From: Pratylenchus scribneri
Lineage: Eukaryota; Nematoda; Chromadorea; Rhabditida; Pratylenchidae
Direction: 5' to 3'
DNA length: 64,000 bases
NCBI GenBank assembly: GCA_030063045.1
Contig: JAQSEB010000061.1
Span: 310,001 to 374,000, forward strand
Below, one piece after another: positions 11,513 to 21,033 of the stretch. Within the stretch, counting starts at the first letter, position 1, and each line of letters starts with the position of its first letter. Both the position numbers and the translations under genes were made by a program. The notes below the pieces were generated by a model. That model saw nothing but the letters and a program-made list of their open reading frames with translations. It was not told the origin of the DNA and made no database searches.

Positions 11513-13107
11513 ATGGTTTGGCTTAAGAAGTTGTTGACGGTTTTGATCCTTGCAATTTTATTTGAAAAGGCCGATTTCCTTACTCTTCGAAATTTAGTTA
11601 GAAAAGCGGTCAAAGAATTTAGGCTGGACAAAGCCATGAATGAAGTGAAGCACAAAATTCTCCCAACCGGTAATATTTTGTGAATATTTTTTACACTTTT
11701 TGCCTTCTAGGGGCAAGTGACATAATTGTTGTGCGAAATGAATTTGCAATTTGTGGAACACCAATCAAAGTACAATTTGGTCCACTGCCATTTGGAAAGT
11801 ATAAAAATTATTGGCCGGTACAAATTATATTAAATGGAAAATCTACGGCATTGGAATTAGAAGTTGGGAGAAATGGGAATTTGATAACTGAATTCAGTGA
11901 GGAGGAATTGAAAAATTTTAATTTGAAAAGAGAAGTAAATCAAATTGGATTTATGGTAAAAATTGATGGGAAAGAATTCATTCAAACCGCACTCCTCTAT
12001 TATTGGAATTCAAATGCCAAAATTGTTGTGGCCGACATTGATGGAACTATCACAAAAAGTGATACGATTGGAATGATTTTGGGTTGGTTTTGCCCTCATT
12101 AGGCTTACATTTTTACGTACACAAATGGATCCGACATGTCGGTGTAAAGAGGAGTAGGAATTTTTGGTGCCATCAAAAAAATTTTTCTACTTGACCAAAA
12201 AATAATTTTATTCCAGAAAATAGAGGACATTTTTCTGCATCGGATAGTATAATTTTTTAAAATTTTCTGACTTTTAGAAAAAAATTTTATAAGGTTGACC
12301 CCGACGATTCAATTTGATCCGTTGGGGTCGGACTCAACCTTATAAAATTTTTTCTAATCGTCAGAAAATTTTAAAATTATAATATCCTAAGGAGAAAAGT
12401 GTCCTCTATCTTTTGGTATAAAAATTATTTTTTTTGGAATTTTACAAAAAATTTTTTGAAGGCAAACAAAAATCCTACTCCTGTTTATATTCCGACGCGT
12501 CAGATCCATTTACCATTTGTGTAAATGTAGCTTTAGTGAATTTGTCATTTTTTGAACAGAAGAAGAATGGCTTCAACGAGGAGTGTTGAAGTTGTTTGAC
12601 AAAATCATGAAAGCCGGCTACAAAGTTGTGTATCTTTCGGCTAGGCCGGCGGCAATGGGCCCAAAAACGAGGTCATTCATTTCCAAAGCTGATCTGCCCT
12701 TTGGGCCTGTCATTCTCTCCTCTCAGCCAATATGGAAGGCCTTGAAAACGGCATTGAATAATCCGGAGGAAATTAAAATTGAAAATTTACAAAATTTAAA
12801 GGTTCAAATTTTTGGATTTTATTCACATTAGCAAAAATATTTTAAGGATAAATTCAATTTAAATAATCAAAAACATCCCCCGGTGAATCCATTTTTGGCC
12901 GGTTTTGGCAATCAAATGACCGATTTGGTGGCCTATAAAGCTTTGCATTTTCCTCGCACATTTTTGATTAATGAAAAAGGAAAAGTGCATATTTTTGACG
13001 AAAAACAAACAGCAAATTGGGGCTATAAATTGACTTATCAAGAAATTGCGATGAAAGCGAATAAATGGTTCCCGAATATAAAACAAAAACAAATACAAAA
13101 TTATTAA
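11513..13107 (+). CDS. Short lipin-like phosphatidate phosphatase with an N-terminal signal/anchor
   Basis: Lipins dephosphorylate phosphatidate to diacylglycerol at the ER and nuclear envelope. Four exons (11513-11669, 11711-12082, 12560-12801, 12847-13107) give about 343 residues. An N-LIP-like segment (SDIIVVRNEF..CGTPIKVQFGPL) is followed almost directly by a C-LIP/LNS2 domain: catalytic VVADIDGTITKSD (DxDxT, near residue 160), LFDKIMKAGYKVVYLSARPA, RSFISK..LPFGPVILS, NPEEIKIENL and NPFLAGFGNQMTDLVAYKAL. Typical animal lipins are 700-1000 residues and cytosolic. This one lacks the long middle region and begins with a hydrophobic helix (WLKKLLTVLILAILFEKADF). The catalytic motif is intact, so an active minimal lipin is plausible; entry into the secretory pathway is inferred. 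Intron 2 holds a foldback element. Confidence 0.85.
12103..12535. mobile_element. Foldback/MITE-like inverted-repeat element in a lipin-like intron
   Basis: The two halves are reverse complements over most of their length: GCTTACATTT... ACACAAATGGATCCGAC at the left matches GTCAGATCCATTT...AAATGTAGC at the right, and AACCTTATAAAATTTTTTCT has its mirror in AGAAAAAAATTTTATAAGGTT. A small target duplication (TTAG or TA) is possible but ambiguous. Confidence 0.75.
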
Positions 13108-13333
13108 ACACATTTTTTTTATTTGTTTATTTCAATGGAAAATAAGTAGATGAAAAAAAAGAATGAATTCATTCTATTCATTTTGTTGATTACTGGCAGA
13201 AAATGATGAGATTAAAGTAAAGTGTTGGAAAGTGCCATAGATTTAAAAGGGAATAGACCAGTCAAAAAAATTAAATATATCAAAAATGTATTTCTTCAAT
13301 TCGTAAAGCCAAATTTGATTCATTTTGTCCTCT

Positions 13334-15063
13334 TTATCGACTGAAAATGGAATATTAAATTATTAATTAAATGAATTTTGGGAACAAACCGATCGCCAAA
13401 AAGTGCCAACAAGAACCAAAAGATTTGGATGATATCAAGGAAGAGAATAATTGCGGCCAAAATATGCTCCTCCGGCGAAATTTCATGCGTTTTTCCGCCC
13501 ATAATCATCTTTAAAAATGAGAAATTAGGTTAATTTAGTCGAGTTTTTGTTCTAAAAACTATTTAGGTTAGGCTATAAATTTACTAAAAATGCTTAAAAT
13601 TGAAAGCCAAATACCGAAAAAATAATTTCAGCGGGTTCGAACCCATGACACAAATACCAATTAATATTAAAAATGAAAGGCCACCCCATACCAAAAGTCG
13701 AAAATTCTCCATTTTTTGGTAAAATCTACTTTTTAAATCTTCTTATCCTAAACCAAGTTCAATAATTAAGACGGTAAATTAACCTGAATGTCGATGGCCA
13801 ACCAAACCATGAAAATCAATGCGCCAATCGCCGAATAGACCACGTGGAGAATTTGAAAACTTTTGAATGAGAAGAGGCCGACGAACATAAGAATGAGACC
13901 AAAAACAAGCAGACAAATTGTGGCAATGAACATGAAACCAATGCAACTGGAAAAAAAGATGGATTTTGACCATGGAAGGTGGAATGGCTGGTACTTACGT
14001 AGTCAAATCCCGTTTGGTCACGGTGGCAAAAAGTGCGATGGCAGCACAGCAAATTGATGTGATGAGGAAACAGAGGAAAACAGACTCGAATGTGTGATAG
14101 GCGGTGATCATCATGGTCATGAAGCCAATTGCCAATGTCTTAATAAATAAAATGGAATGTAAGTGGGTAACATTAGGTCGATTCTATGTGATTTTTTTGG
14201 TTGTTTTCGTCTAAAAATTTAGAGGAGAATACATAAAAATGACAAGAAAAAATTAATTTCCTTTTTCCTATAAGCGGATTTGAACCCGTGACCCAAATTT
14301 TACAAAAATTAAAGGTCCCCTGGTTTCGAAAATTCAAAATTTGGTAAAATCGTCTTTATAAACTCTATCCAGTATAAAACTAGCCCTAATCTAAACTTTA
14401 TTAAGTCAGACCCAAAGATGCAAAAGCTAAAACTTAAGCTGATCTTATATCCTAAGAGTGTGGATTTTGGTAATAAATATAATAAAACAAACCAAAATGC
14501 CGAGGCAAATTAAGTTGGTTGGATGTGAACGACGCAGCGATTCAGAACAAATCATTGCAATGTAGACGACCAGGAAGATAATGCTAAAAATGAAAAGTGT
14601 TGTTGATAAGCTTTAACCATTAAAAACTTACTATCCAGCGATGTAAAGCCACAAATTTCCCCGGACGAATTGCATTGTTGGTTGATGGAAAAATGGAAAA
14701 CCACTCATCAAAGTGACCACAAGAAGCTATAATAATGTAAAATAGAATAATTATTATTTGGAATTATATAAAAAAACCATAACAGCGACGAGTGAGAAAA
14801 CTTTGCGAACAAATGCCGAACGAATCGTCTGGTCATCGAAACCAAGATTGGCTTTTGGCATTCCACCGGTCTCGGCATATTGCGGATTTGATCCATAATT
14901 GGTCGACATTCCTATCAATATTAATTGGTGAATAAATCGATTGAATTTTTAGTAAACCTTGTTGCGTATTCCAGTTAGGCTGCTGCTGAGGCTGTTGTTG
15001 CGCATAATATGGAGGATTTGAGCCTTGAGGTTGATAGCCAGTTTGCTGACCATAATAAGACAT
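13334..15063 (-). CDS. TMBIM/Lifeguard (BAX-inhibitor-1 family) membrane protein
   Basis: TMBIM proteins are seven-helix Golgi/ER membrane proteins that leak calcium and suppress cell death. Minus-strand exons give a Gln/Tyr/Pro-rich N-terminus (MSYYGQQTGYQPQG, QQQPQQQPNW), then IRSAFVRKVFSLVAVM, successive hydrophobic helices (LLVVTLMSGFPFF, IIFLVVYIAMICSE, TLAIGFMTMMITAYHTFE, CFLITSICCAAIALFATVTK, CIGFMFIATICLLVFGLILM, VVYSAIGALIFMVWLAID), and the family C-terminus, HEISPEEHILAAIILFLDII followed by QIFWFLLALFG. The conserved YHTFE and SPEE..LAA..L.LDI motifs fix the family. The last intron is joined so that the protein ends GDRR. Several introns carry short repeats, including two copies of a tRNA-B-box-like sequence. 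Confidence 0.9.
13631..13745 (-). repeat. B-box-bearing repeat, copy 1 (possible tRNA-derived SINE)
   Basis: On the minus strand it reads GTCATGGGTTCGAACCCGC, a good match to the pol III B box (GGTTCGAACC). It is preceded by a stretch similar to that at 14274-14370. No intact tRNA fold or A box could be confirmed. Confidence 0.4.
14274..14370 (-). repeat. B-box-bearing repeat, copy 2 (possible tRNA-derived SINE)
   Basis: On the minus strand it reads GTCACGGGTTCAAATCCGC. Upstream similarity to copy 1 (TTTTACCAAAATTTGRA-like, TTTTCGA) suggests one dispersed family inside introns of the same TMBIM gene. Confidence 0.4.
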
Positions 15064-15823
15064 TTTTGATTATTTTAAATTTGTTCAAATTGTTCGTTTA
15101 TTTAAACACAAATCTAATAAATAAAAATGGAAATTGTGCCGTAAAAAATGTTTTAATGTGAAAAGAATGTGCCGTAAAAAATAAATGTATGCTATTATTG
15201 TGAAAATCAGTAGCTTGTTTTGGCCTATAAATAAAATGAAAATGCGAAGAAAATGAGAAAAACATTGACGTGAAATTGGTGTTTGGCTCTTTTATTGAGG
15301 CCTTTGGATTTTTGGTTGTTTACTTGGGGTTGAAAAAGAATATAAGTCCGGCAGTTAGATGAAATGAAAGGGAAAATAAGGCCCAACAAAAATAGATAGG
15401 GGAAATGTCGAGTGTATTGAATTTGGGGCAAATACGAGGGCCCACCTATATTTCCCCAACCACATATTTTCTCCGCATTCACAGGTGTATTTGCTTTATT
15501 AATAAAATGGGAAAATAGTGCAGTGCCGGATTAGTTGTGGTTATTTATTGTGGAAAGAAAAAGTTCGCATCGCCATATAAATTTTGAATGAAATCAATAA
15601 GTTTTGGAACTTTCAAACAATAGAAACCAAAAAATTCAAATGCATTTATTTCATCAAATTGATGAATGAATATTCATTTTTGGATAAAATTATAAATCAA
15701 TGGGTAAAATCGGAAATGATGAATTTTTCAATCAAAAATGTAAATTAATTGTTCTCAAAATAAAATTTATCGAATCCATTGAATCATCTCTTTTCTCTTC
15801 AAATTTATATTTCATCCATTGCT
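15064..15823. other. Intergenic stretch, nothing supported
   Basis: AT-rich DNA upstream of the TMBIM gene and downstream of the next minus-strand gene. Its ORFs have no recognisable features. Confidence 0.5.
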
Positions 15824-16941
15824 TTATTTTTTCTCCGCCACTTTGTCTTTGTCTTCATCAGGGTAGCCGCTTAAATCGGCGATCATTTTAACATTCCGCG
15901 GCAATTCTTTAACCTATTAATTTGATAAAATTTTGTAAAATTTGTAATTCCAAATTAAATGGAACCTGTCGATAATAATACTCTTCATATTTCGGCTGAT
16001 ATTTGTTGATTTGAACCATCACACTCGCACAAACTCCAATTGCTACCCAATGAATTCCGGTCGCAAAATTAGGGAAGTGTGCCACAGCCAACTGCAAATA
16101 AAAGTTTTGAATAGGATCAATAAATGTAATATAGGGTGTTTGTGAAAATGTTGAAAAAATAGCTAACATGGGATGATTTTAAACGATTTATCCAAAATCT
16201 AGGCTAGGATGACCCAAAAAAACCTTCATGGTCGCCCACGCTTACCGCAATCTCCTCCCCTGCTTTGAGTTTTTTATTGATGAAACCATCAAATCGGCTG
16301 ACCAACACTTTGCCCAGAATCGCATCCATGCACAAATTGAATTGGTCGTTGAATCGACATTCGATTTTGTTTACAAAAGCCTCAACCTTAATACAAGACT
16401 ATTTAAGTTAAATAATCCATCCAATCCAATACCTTGAATGTTCTTGGACGTGCCCAACCATGAATCGGACCACATCGACGTCTTGGTTGAATATGCTCAT
16501 AGTCATTTGTTGCCAATTTTTTGTTTTGGCATTCAATGAAGAAAACCTCATCAGTTGGCGTGAAGAGCAGCCACGTGCCTTGATTTATCTGCAAATAATA
16601 ATAAGTTAATTTTATTCATCACAAAATTATACCTTGACATCTCGAATCACAAATTCTCCATATTCCCGATGCAAAACTATTGTGTATAGGTGGCCCTTGA
16701 ACTCGTCGCTTCTCACACAAATTCCCATCTCCTTGTCGCCATCTTCGAATTTCGGCATTGATTGCCCACCAAAACCAGTGTATTGAATAGCTTCATCAAA
16801 TTTTGAATTTTTGTCTCCATCTTTGAATTTCGGTGATGCCTTTCCATCAAAATCGGTGAAAGTTTCTTCAATTTTCGAATTTTTGCCTCCAAATGATGAT
16901 GATGACATTTTTGAAGTAGATTCTTTTGAATACGATGACAT
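15824..16941 (-). CDS. Unrecognised protein with Ser/Lys-rich repeats and a C-terminal hydrophobic segment
   Basis: Five exons join in phase. The start is taken at 16941 (MSSYSKESTSKMSSSSFGGK); an in-frame ATG at 16983 lies inside the adjacent MITE and is less likely ancestral. The N-terminus contains two imperfect repeats, SPKFKDGDKNSKFDEA and MPKFEDGDKEMG, each ending a 30-40 residue block with F/TGFGGQ or FDGKA. A middle domain follows (HLYTIVLHREYGEFVIRDVK, INQGTWLLFTPTDEVFFIEC, RRRCGPIHGWARPRTFK, KIECRFNDQFNLCMDA), then LAVAHFPNF and a hydrophobic segment (IHWVAIGVCASVMVQI) leading to KYQPKYEEYYYRQ and a charged tail (PDEDKDKVAEKK). I do not recognise the family. Exon phases and splice sites support one gene. 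Confidence 0.65.
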
Positions 16942-16965
16942 TTCTGATTTTATAAGGGTTGTTAT

Positions 16966-17471
16966 CAGAGCTGTGCTTTTCATAATTCTTAGCTCCGGCT
17001 CCGAGCTCCGGCTCTTAAAATTTTATGCTCCGGCTCCAGCTCCGGGCTCCGCCCTTTCAAATTTTTAGCTCCGGCTCCGGCTCCGGGCTCTGACTCTCAG
17101 AATCTTTAGCTCCGGCTCCAGCTCCGGAGCTGGAGCCGGAGCCGGAAAATTGGCTCCGACTCATTTTTTGGAAAAAAAAAATAGTATTAATTTAATCTTA
17201 ACAAATAAATTAATTTTATTTTCACTTCATTAAAATGAAAATTTAATAAAAAATGATCTAAAAAAGAAAATTTTTCTCAAAAAAACCGAAGTCGACCGGA
17301 GCCCGGAGTCACCCAAAATTTTTAGCTCCGACTCCGGCTCCGGGCTCCGACCCATAAAATTTTTAGCTCCGGCTCCAGCTCCGGGCTCCGACCTTTCAAA
17401 TTTTTAGCTCCGGCTCCAGCTCCGGCTCCGGAGCGGAGCCGGAGCTTAAGTCGGAGCTAAGCACAGCTCTG
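16966..17471. mobile_element. hAT-type MITE 1 with 8-bp target duplication
   Basis: Perfect 11-bp terminal inverted repeats (CAGAGCTGTGC at the left, GCACAGCTCTG at the right) are flanked by an 8-bp direct repeat, GTTGTTAT, at 16958-16965 and 17472-17479. The inside is built from GC-rich hexameric repeats (GGCTCC/GGAGCC) that pair end to end. The 8-bp duplication is typical of hAT transposition. No transposase is encoded. Confidence 0.9.
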
Positions 17472-17479
17472 GTTGTTAT

Positions 17480-17816
17480 TAATAATTCAATGATCTGTGA
17501 ACTGTCTAAAATATTTTCGCAATTATTTACAAAATTTTATAGGTACATAAATTTGTGTCAGTGTATGCGATTCGCGGTTCGCGGAAGGAAGGTTTTGCTT
17601 TCCAAAAAAACAAAAAATAAAATTCCATCTACAGTTTTATTGCTAATGATGATGAATGATTGATGAGATAGGAGGATGGTAGTGGTAGTTATTGATTTTT
17701 TCATCTAACAAAATTTTTATTCAATTTGTATTGTTCGCTTTCGCTATTATCGCTTCGCTATCATTTATCCAAGCCAAGACATAAAAAATCAATTCTATTT
17801 TTAATCCAGTTTAGGT
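17480..17816. other. AT-rich spacer between two MITEs
   Basis: No gene or repeat seen. Confidence 0.5.
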
Positions 17817-18320
17817 TAGGGTTCAGCTGTACCGCAGTACCGGTCGGTACTGGTACCGAAGTACCGGCCTTTGGCCAGCAGTACCGGTACCGATTTTGCC
17901 AGTACCGGTACCGACATCGGTACTACCGGTACCGTTATTTCAACTCGGTACTAGTCGGTACTGACAAGCACCCCCTAAAATGGCATTTTTGGCCAAATTT
18001 TTATTTTTTTTAAAATTTTTTTCTTTAAAATGAAAATTTCAGTCAAATTTAAATCTTTTATGAAGCTATTTTTTATTTCTCTTTATCAAAAATTTTTGAT
18101 TTTTGAAAGAAAAAAAATTGATTTTTTAAAAATTTTTATGATTTTTTACCATTTTTTCTCCAGTACCGTCAGTACCGACTAGTACCGGTACCGACCGGTG
18201 CCGAGTACCGGTACCGGGTACCGACCCTAAACCCAGTACCGTTACCGAATACCGAGTAGGCTGGTACCGGCAAGTACCGGTACCGATTTTGGTCCAAAGT
18301 ACCGGTACCGCTGAACCCTA
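17817..18320. mobile_element. hAT-like MITE 2 with CGGTACCG-rich palindromic arms
   Basis: Ends TAGGGTTCAGC and GCTGAACCCTA form an inverted repeat flanked by TTTAGGT at 17810-17816 and 18321-18327 (7 of the expected 8 bp). Both arms are dense in AGTACCGGTACCG motifs, which would let each strand fold back. The length (504 bp) nearly equals that of MITEs 1 and 4. Confidence 0.85.
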
Positions 18321-18706
18321 TTTAGGTAGGTATACTTCTCGGATTCCCTTTTATTTTATAAATACTTATTATTATTATTAATTATTTTAATTTTAAATTA
18401 ACCGCCTAAAAGCTCAATCAAAAAATAGATAACCGAACCCATGGAAACATTAGTTTCAAAATCACTTATTAATCGATCTTTTTCGACAAAATTTCCTTGA
18501 CTAATGGCTACACACTCGTAGCTCCTTATCAAGCAAGCACATTAGATTCTCTTCCATTTCTTTTTAAAAGCTACAATTTGACTATTAATAATTTTTAGAA
18601 TAATTAATTTCATCAACAGAATTCATTTTTATTTTTTGTATCAAATAAAAATACAAATATTTTCAGAAAAGCATCTAAAATCCTTCAAAAAAATTCATTT
18701 GCGAAA
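18321..18706. other. AT-rich spacer
   Basis: No gene seen; it lies directly upstream of the serpin pseudogene. Confidence 0.5.
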
Positions 18707-19290
18707 ATGCCGGACGACAATCATATCATCATGGAGGCTCAAGCCGATTTTGCATTAAAATTGCTTCGCGAGATCTCCAAACTGAGAATCATCAACCATT
18801 GTTTCGCCAACTTCTGTGGCAATCGTTCTTTCCATGGCTTATGCGGGTGCAAAAGACGAGACTGCGAAAGAAATGAACAAATTGCTGCCCAATGGTAATG
18901 AATGACTATTTTTTAATTATTCTCACAAAATATCCTTATTTTTAGGCGTGACTCGAAAGTCCATGAATATTTTGGGGAATTGGCTGCCTCAATTCGCAAT
19001 GGTCAAAAGAATTATACACTGAAATTGGCCAATAAAGTTTACGTCAAAGAAAATTACAAAATCTTGGACACTTTCAAATAGGCAATCAATGAACATTAAC
19101 ATTATGGCGGCCTTTTTGAATCGGTCGACTTTCTTCAAAAACAGGAAACTGCCAAGGTTAATTTAATGAATATAAACTAAAAAATGAAAAATAAATTTTC
19201 AGAAAATCAATCAATTTGTCGGTCAGGCAACTTATGTTCACCAGATTATCATTGGGCCGGATTCGTTCAATTCATTGACTCGGTTTTAAC
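18707..19290 (+). pseudogene. Serpin pseudogene (5' fragment)
   Basis: Serpins are protease inhibitors of about 370-400 residues. Here only the N-terminal third is recognisable: QADFALKLLREISK, then in a shifted frame TIVSPTSVAIVLSMAYAGAK and DETAKEMNKLLPNG, then VHEYFGELAASIRNGQKNYT, LKLANKVYVKENYKILDTFK, an in-frame TAG, AINEH, another stop, and GGLFESVDFLQKQETAKKIN. A frameshift after LREISK, at least two stop codons and the missing reactive-centre loop half mark it as dead. Exon boundaries of the ancestor remain visible (introns near 18898 and 19157). No intact serpin is seen in the window. Confidence 0.88.
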
Positions 19291-19692
19291 ATTATTCAAA
19301 AATTATTTAAATTGCCATTAATTTTAGTTTGTTTCTCATCAATGCTATTTACTTCAAGTCGGCAAAATGAAAGGGGAATATTAATTTAGGATGATGAAAA
19401 GATATTTCAATTATTATTTGTTGATTATTTAATTTAAAATGAATCTCATCAATAATTTTTCTTGCTTGGCTTATTTGGTTATTCTATTGTTTATGGATTA
19501 TCAAAGGAATAAATTTGAAATAAAAATTATTTAATTTGGAAATAATATTTCTTAATCATTTGTGGTTTTTGACCATTAAAATTTTTATATGCATTTTTAT
19601 TTCAGTTTTTTTTTGTTAAAATTTTTATGAGTTAATTAATTGTCATCATTTTCAGAATATCAATCAATAAATCGATTTGAATTTATCCAAAA
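19291..19692. other. AT-rich spacer
   Basis: Nothing recognisable beyond decayed sequence downstream of the serpin fragment. Confidence 0.5.
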
Positions 19693-20702
19693 ATGTCTGT
19701 TCAATCCAAACCGCTTCCCAATGAATTGGTTTCGGAAATGGCCAATTTTATTCCATTGAAAATTGTGCACAAAAAATGTGTAATTCCAACGAATGTTTCA
19801 TTGCTGTTGACCAGCAACATTTTGACCGGATATTTGCGCGGGAAAGCACAGAAACTGCTTCAATTGGTAAGCTTTTCATCAGACTAAAGAATATTTTTTT
19901 ACCATTTTCAGATTTTGGAAATGTCCAACCCGGAATTGTATCGAAACGATGAAAATGAATTGTGTGTCACAAATGCGGATGGAACTGCGCTGAATTCCAT
20001 TGATTTGATGCGCCATTTTTGCTTGAACAATGTTCTTCTTCAACGCAAGAAGGAATTCACAATCAAAGATCATCTGCTTCCCAAAGACTTTCATGTAAGT
20101 TTGAAGTGAAGTTAAATATTAACAAAAATGATGACCTTTAAAAATGGTTTTGCCATTTTACTCTGTCAATAGATCGACTCACAAGGAAAAATGTTTTTTT
20201 GGGGGACAAATTAGACTATTACATTTATTTCTTCAAAATTGAATTATTCTTTCATTTTCAGCCACTCGAATTCCTTGGCAAAGTCATGAATTATGCAGCA
20301 AAATGCACCAATCCGTCGACAGTTGGCGACCATATTCGAATGCATTTTCCTGCCATTGACGAGAAAGAATTGCCGGATGTTCTGAAAATGCCAGAAGAAG
20401 AGAAGCAAAAATTGGATCCACCTTATGCGGAATTCTTTCGTCAAATCATTTCTTTGGGCATCCACAATGGAGATCAGGAATTCCGTCTGCATTTCAGTGT
20501 GGACAGAGATTTTGCATCATTTTTCAAAGCCGACGACGACGAAGAAAATGATGAGGATGAAGAGGATAGTGAAGAATCTATGAACGAGGATGATGAGAAA
20601 GGCGACAGCGATGAATCAATGGACAATGATGATGAGGAAGACAGCAATGATGAAGGGATGGACAATTTTGACGATGTTGACAGCGATGAATCGATGGAAT
20701 AA
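19693..20702 (+). CDS. Unrecognised protein with a long Asp/Glu-rich C-terminal tail
   Basis: Three exons (19693-19866, 19912-20094, 20262-20702) join in phase. The N-terminal part (MSVQSKPLPNELVSEMANFI, KIVHKKCVIPTNVSLLLTSN) and the middle (NADGTALNSIDLMRHFCLNN, KEFTIKDHLLPKDF) look folded and alpha-helical but match no family I know. The next block (PLEFLGKVMNYAAKC, HIRMHFPAIDEKELPDVLKM) is followed by FRQIISLGIHNGDQEFRLHF. The last 60 residues are almost entirely acidic with serines (DDEENDEDEEDSEE, repeated DSDESMD), as in histone- or RNA-binding chaperones and nuclear proteins. A BTB/Skp1-like fold was considered but not supported. Ends with TAA near 20702. Confidence 0.75.
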
Positions 20703-21033
20703 AGCAAAAGACACAAATATTTCGGAATTTAATTCAATTGTTGTTAATCAAATGAAATAAATGTTTTCTAAAATTATATAATTATTTGAATTTTGGAGGG
20801 GAAATTAAGCTATTCCATTCATTGACATTTTTCGAAACATTAAATGTCAGGCCATAGGTTAACAAATATTTTTCATTTGGATTATTCCAAAATTGTTAGC
20901 AAAATTTCCCCTAATTAATTAAAAAATGTGTCCAAGGTCGTTTATTAGTAAATTCCTCCCTTCAACCGATCTTCGCCCATTCCTTTTTCGCGCAACCCAA
21001 TTTTCACAATCCCAAAAATCGTCGATTAAATCG
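20703..21033. other. Intergenic spacer
   Basis: AATAAA-like sequences after 20755 may serve the upstream gene. No other feature seen. Confidence 0.35.

Noticed and set aside
17726..18013. ORF with YRYRYR repeats
   Set aside because: It is a translation of the GTACCG repeats of MITE 2.
19693..20702. Skp1/BTB-like assignment
   Set aside because: The length and helical middle suggested it, but the characteristic Skp1 motifs are absent.
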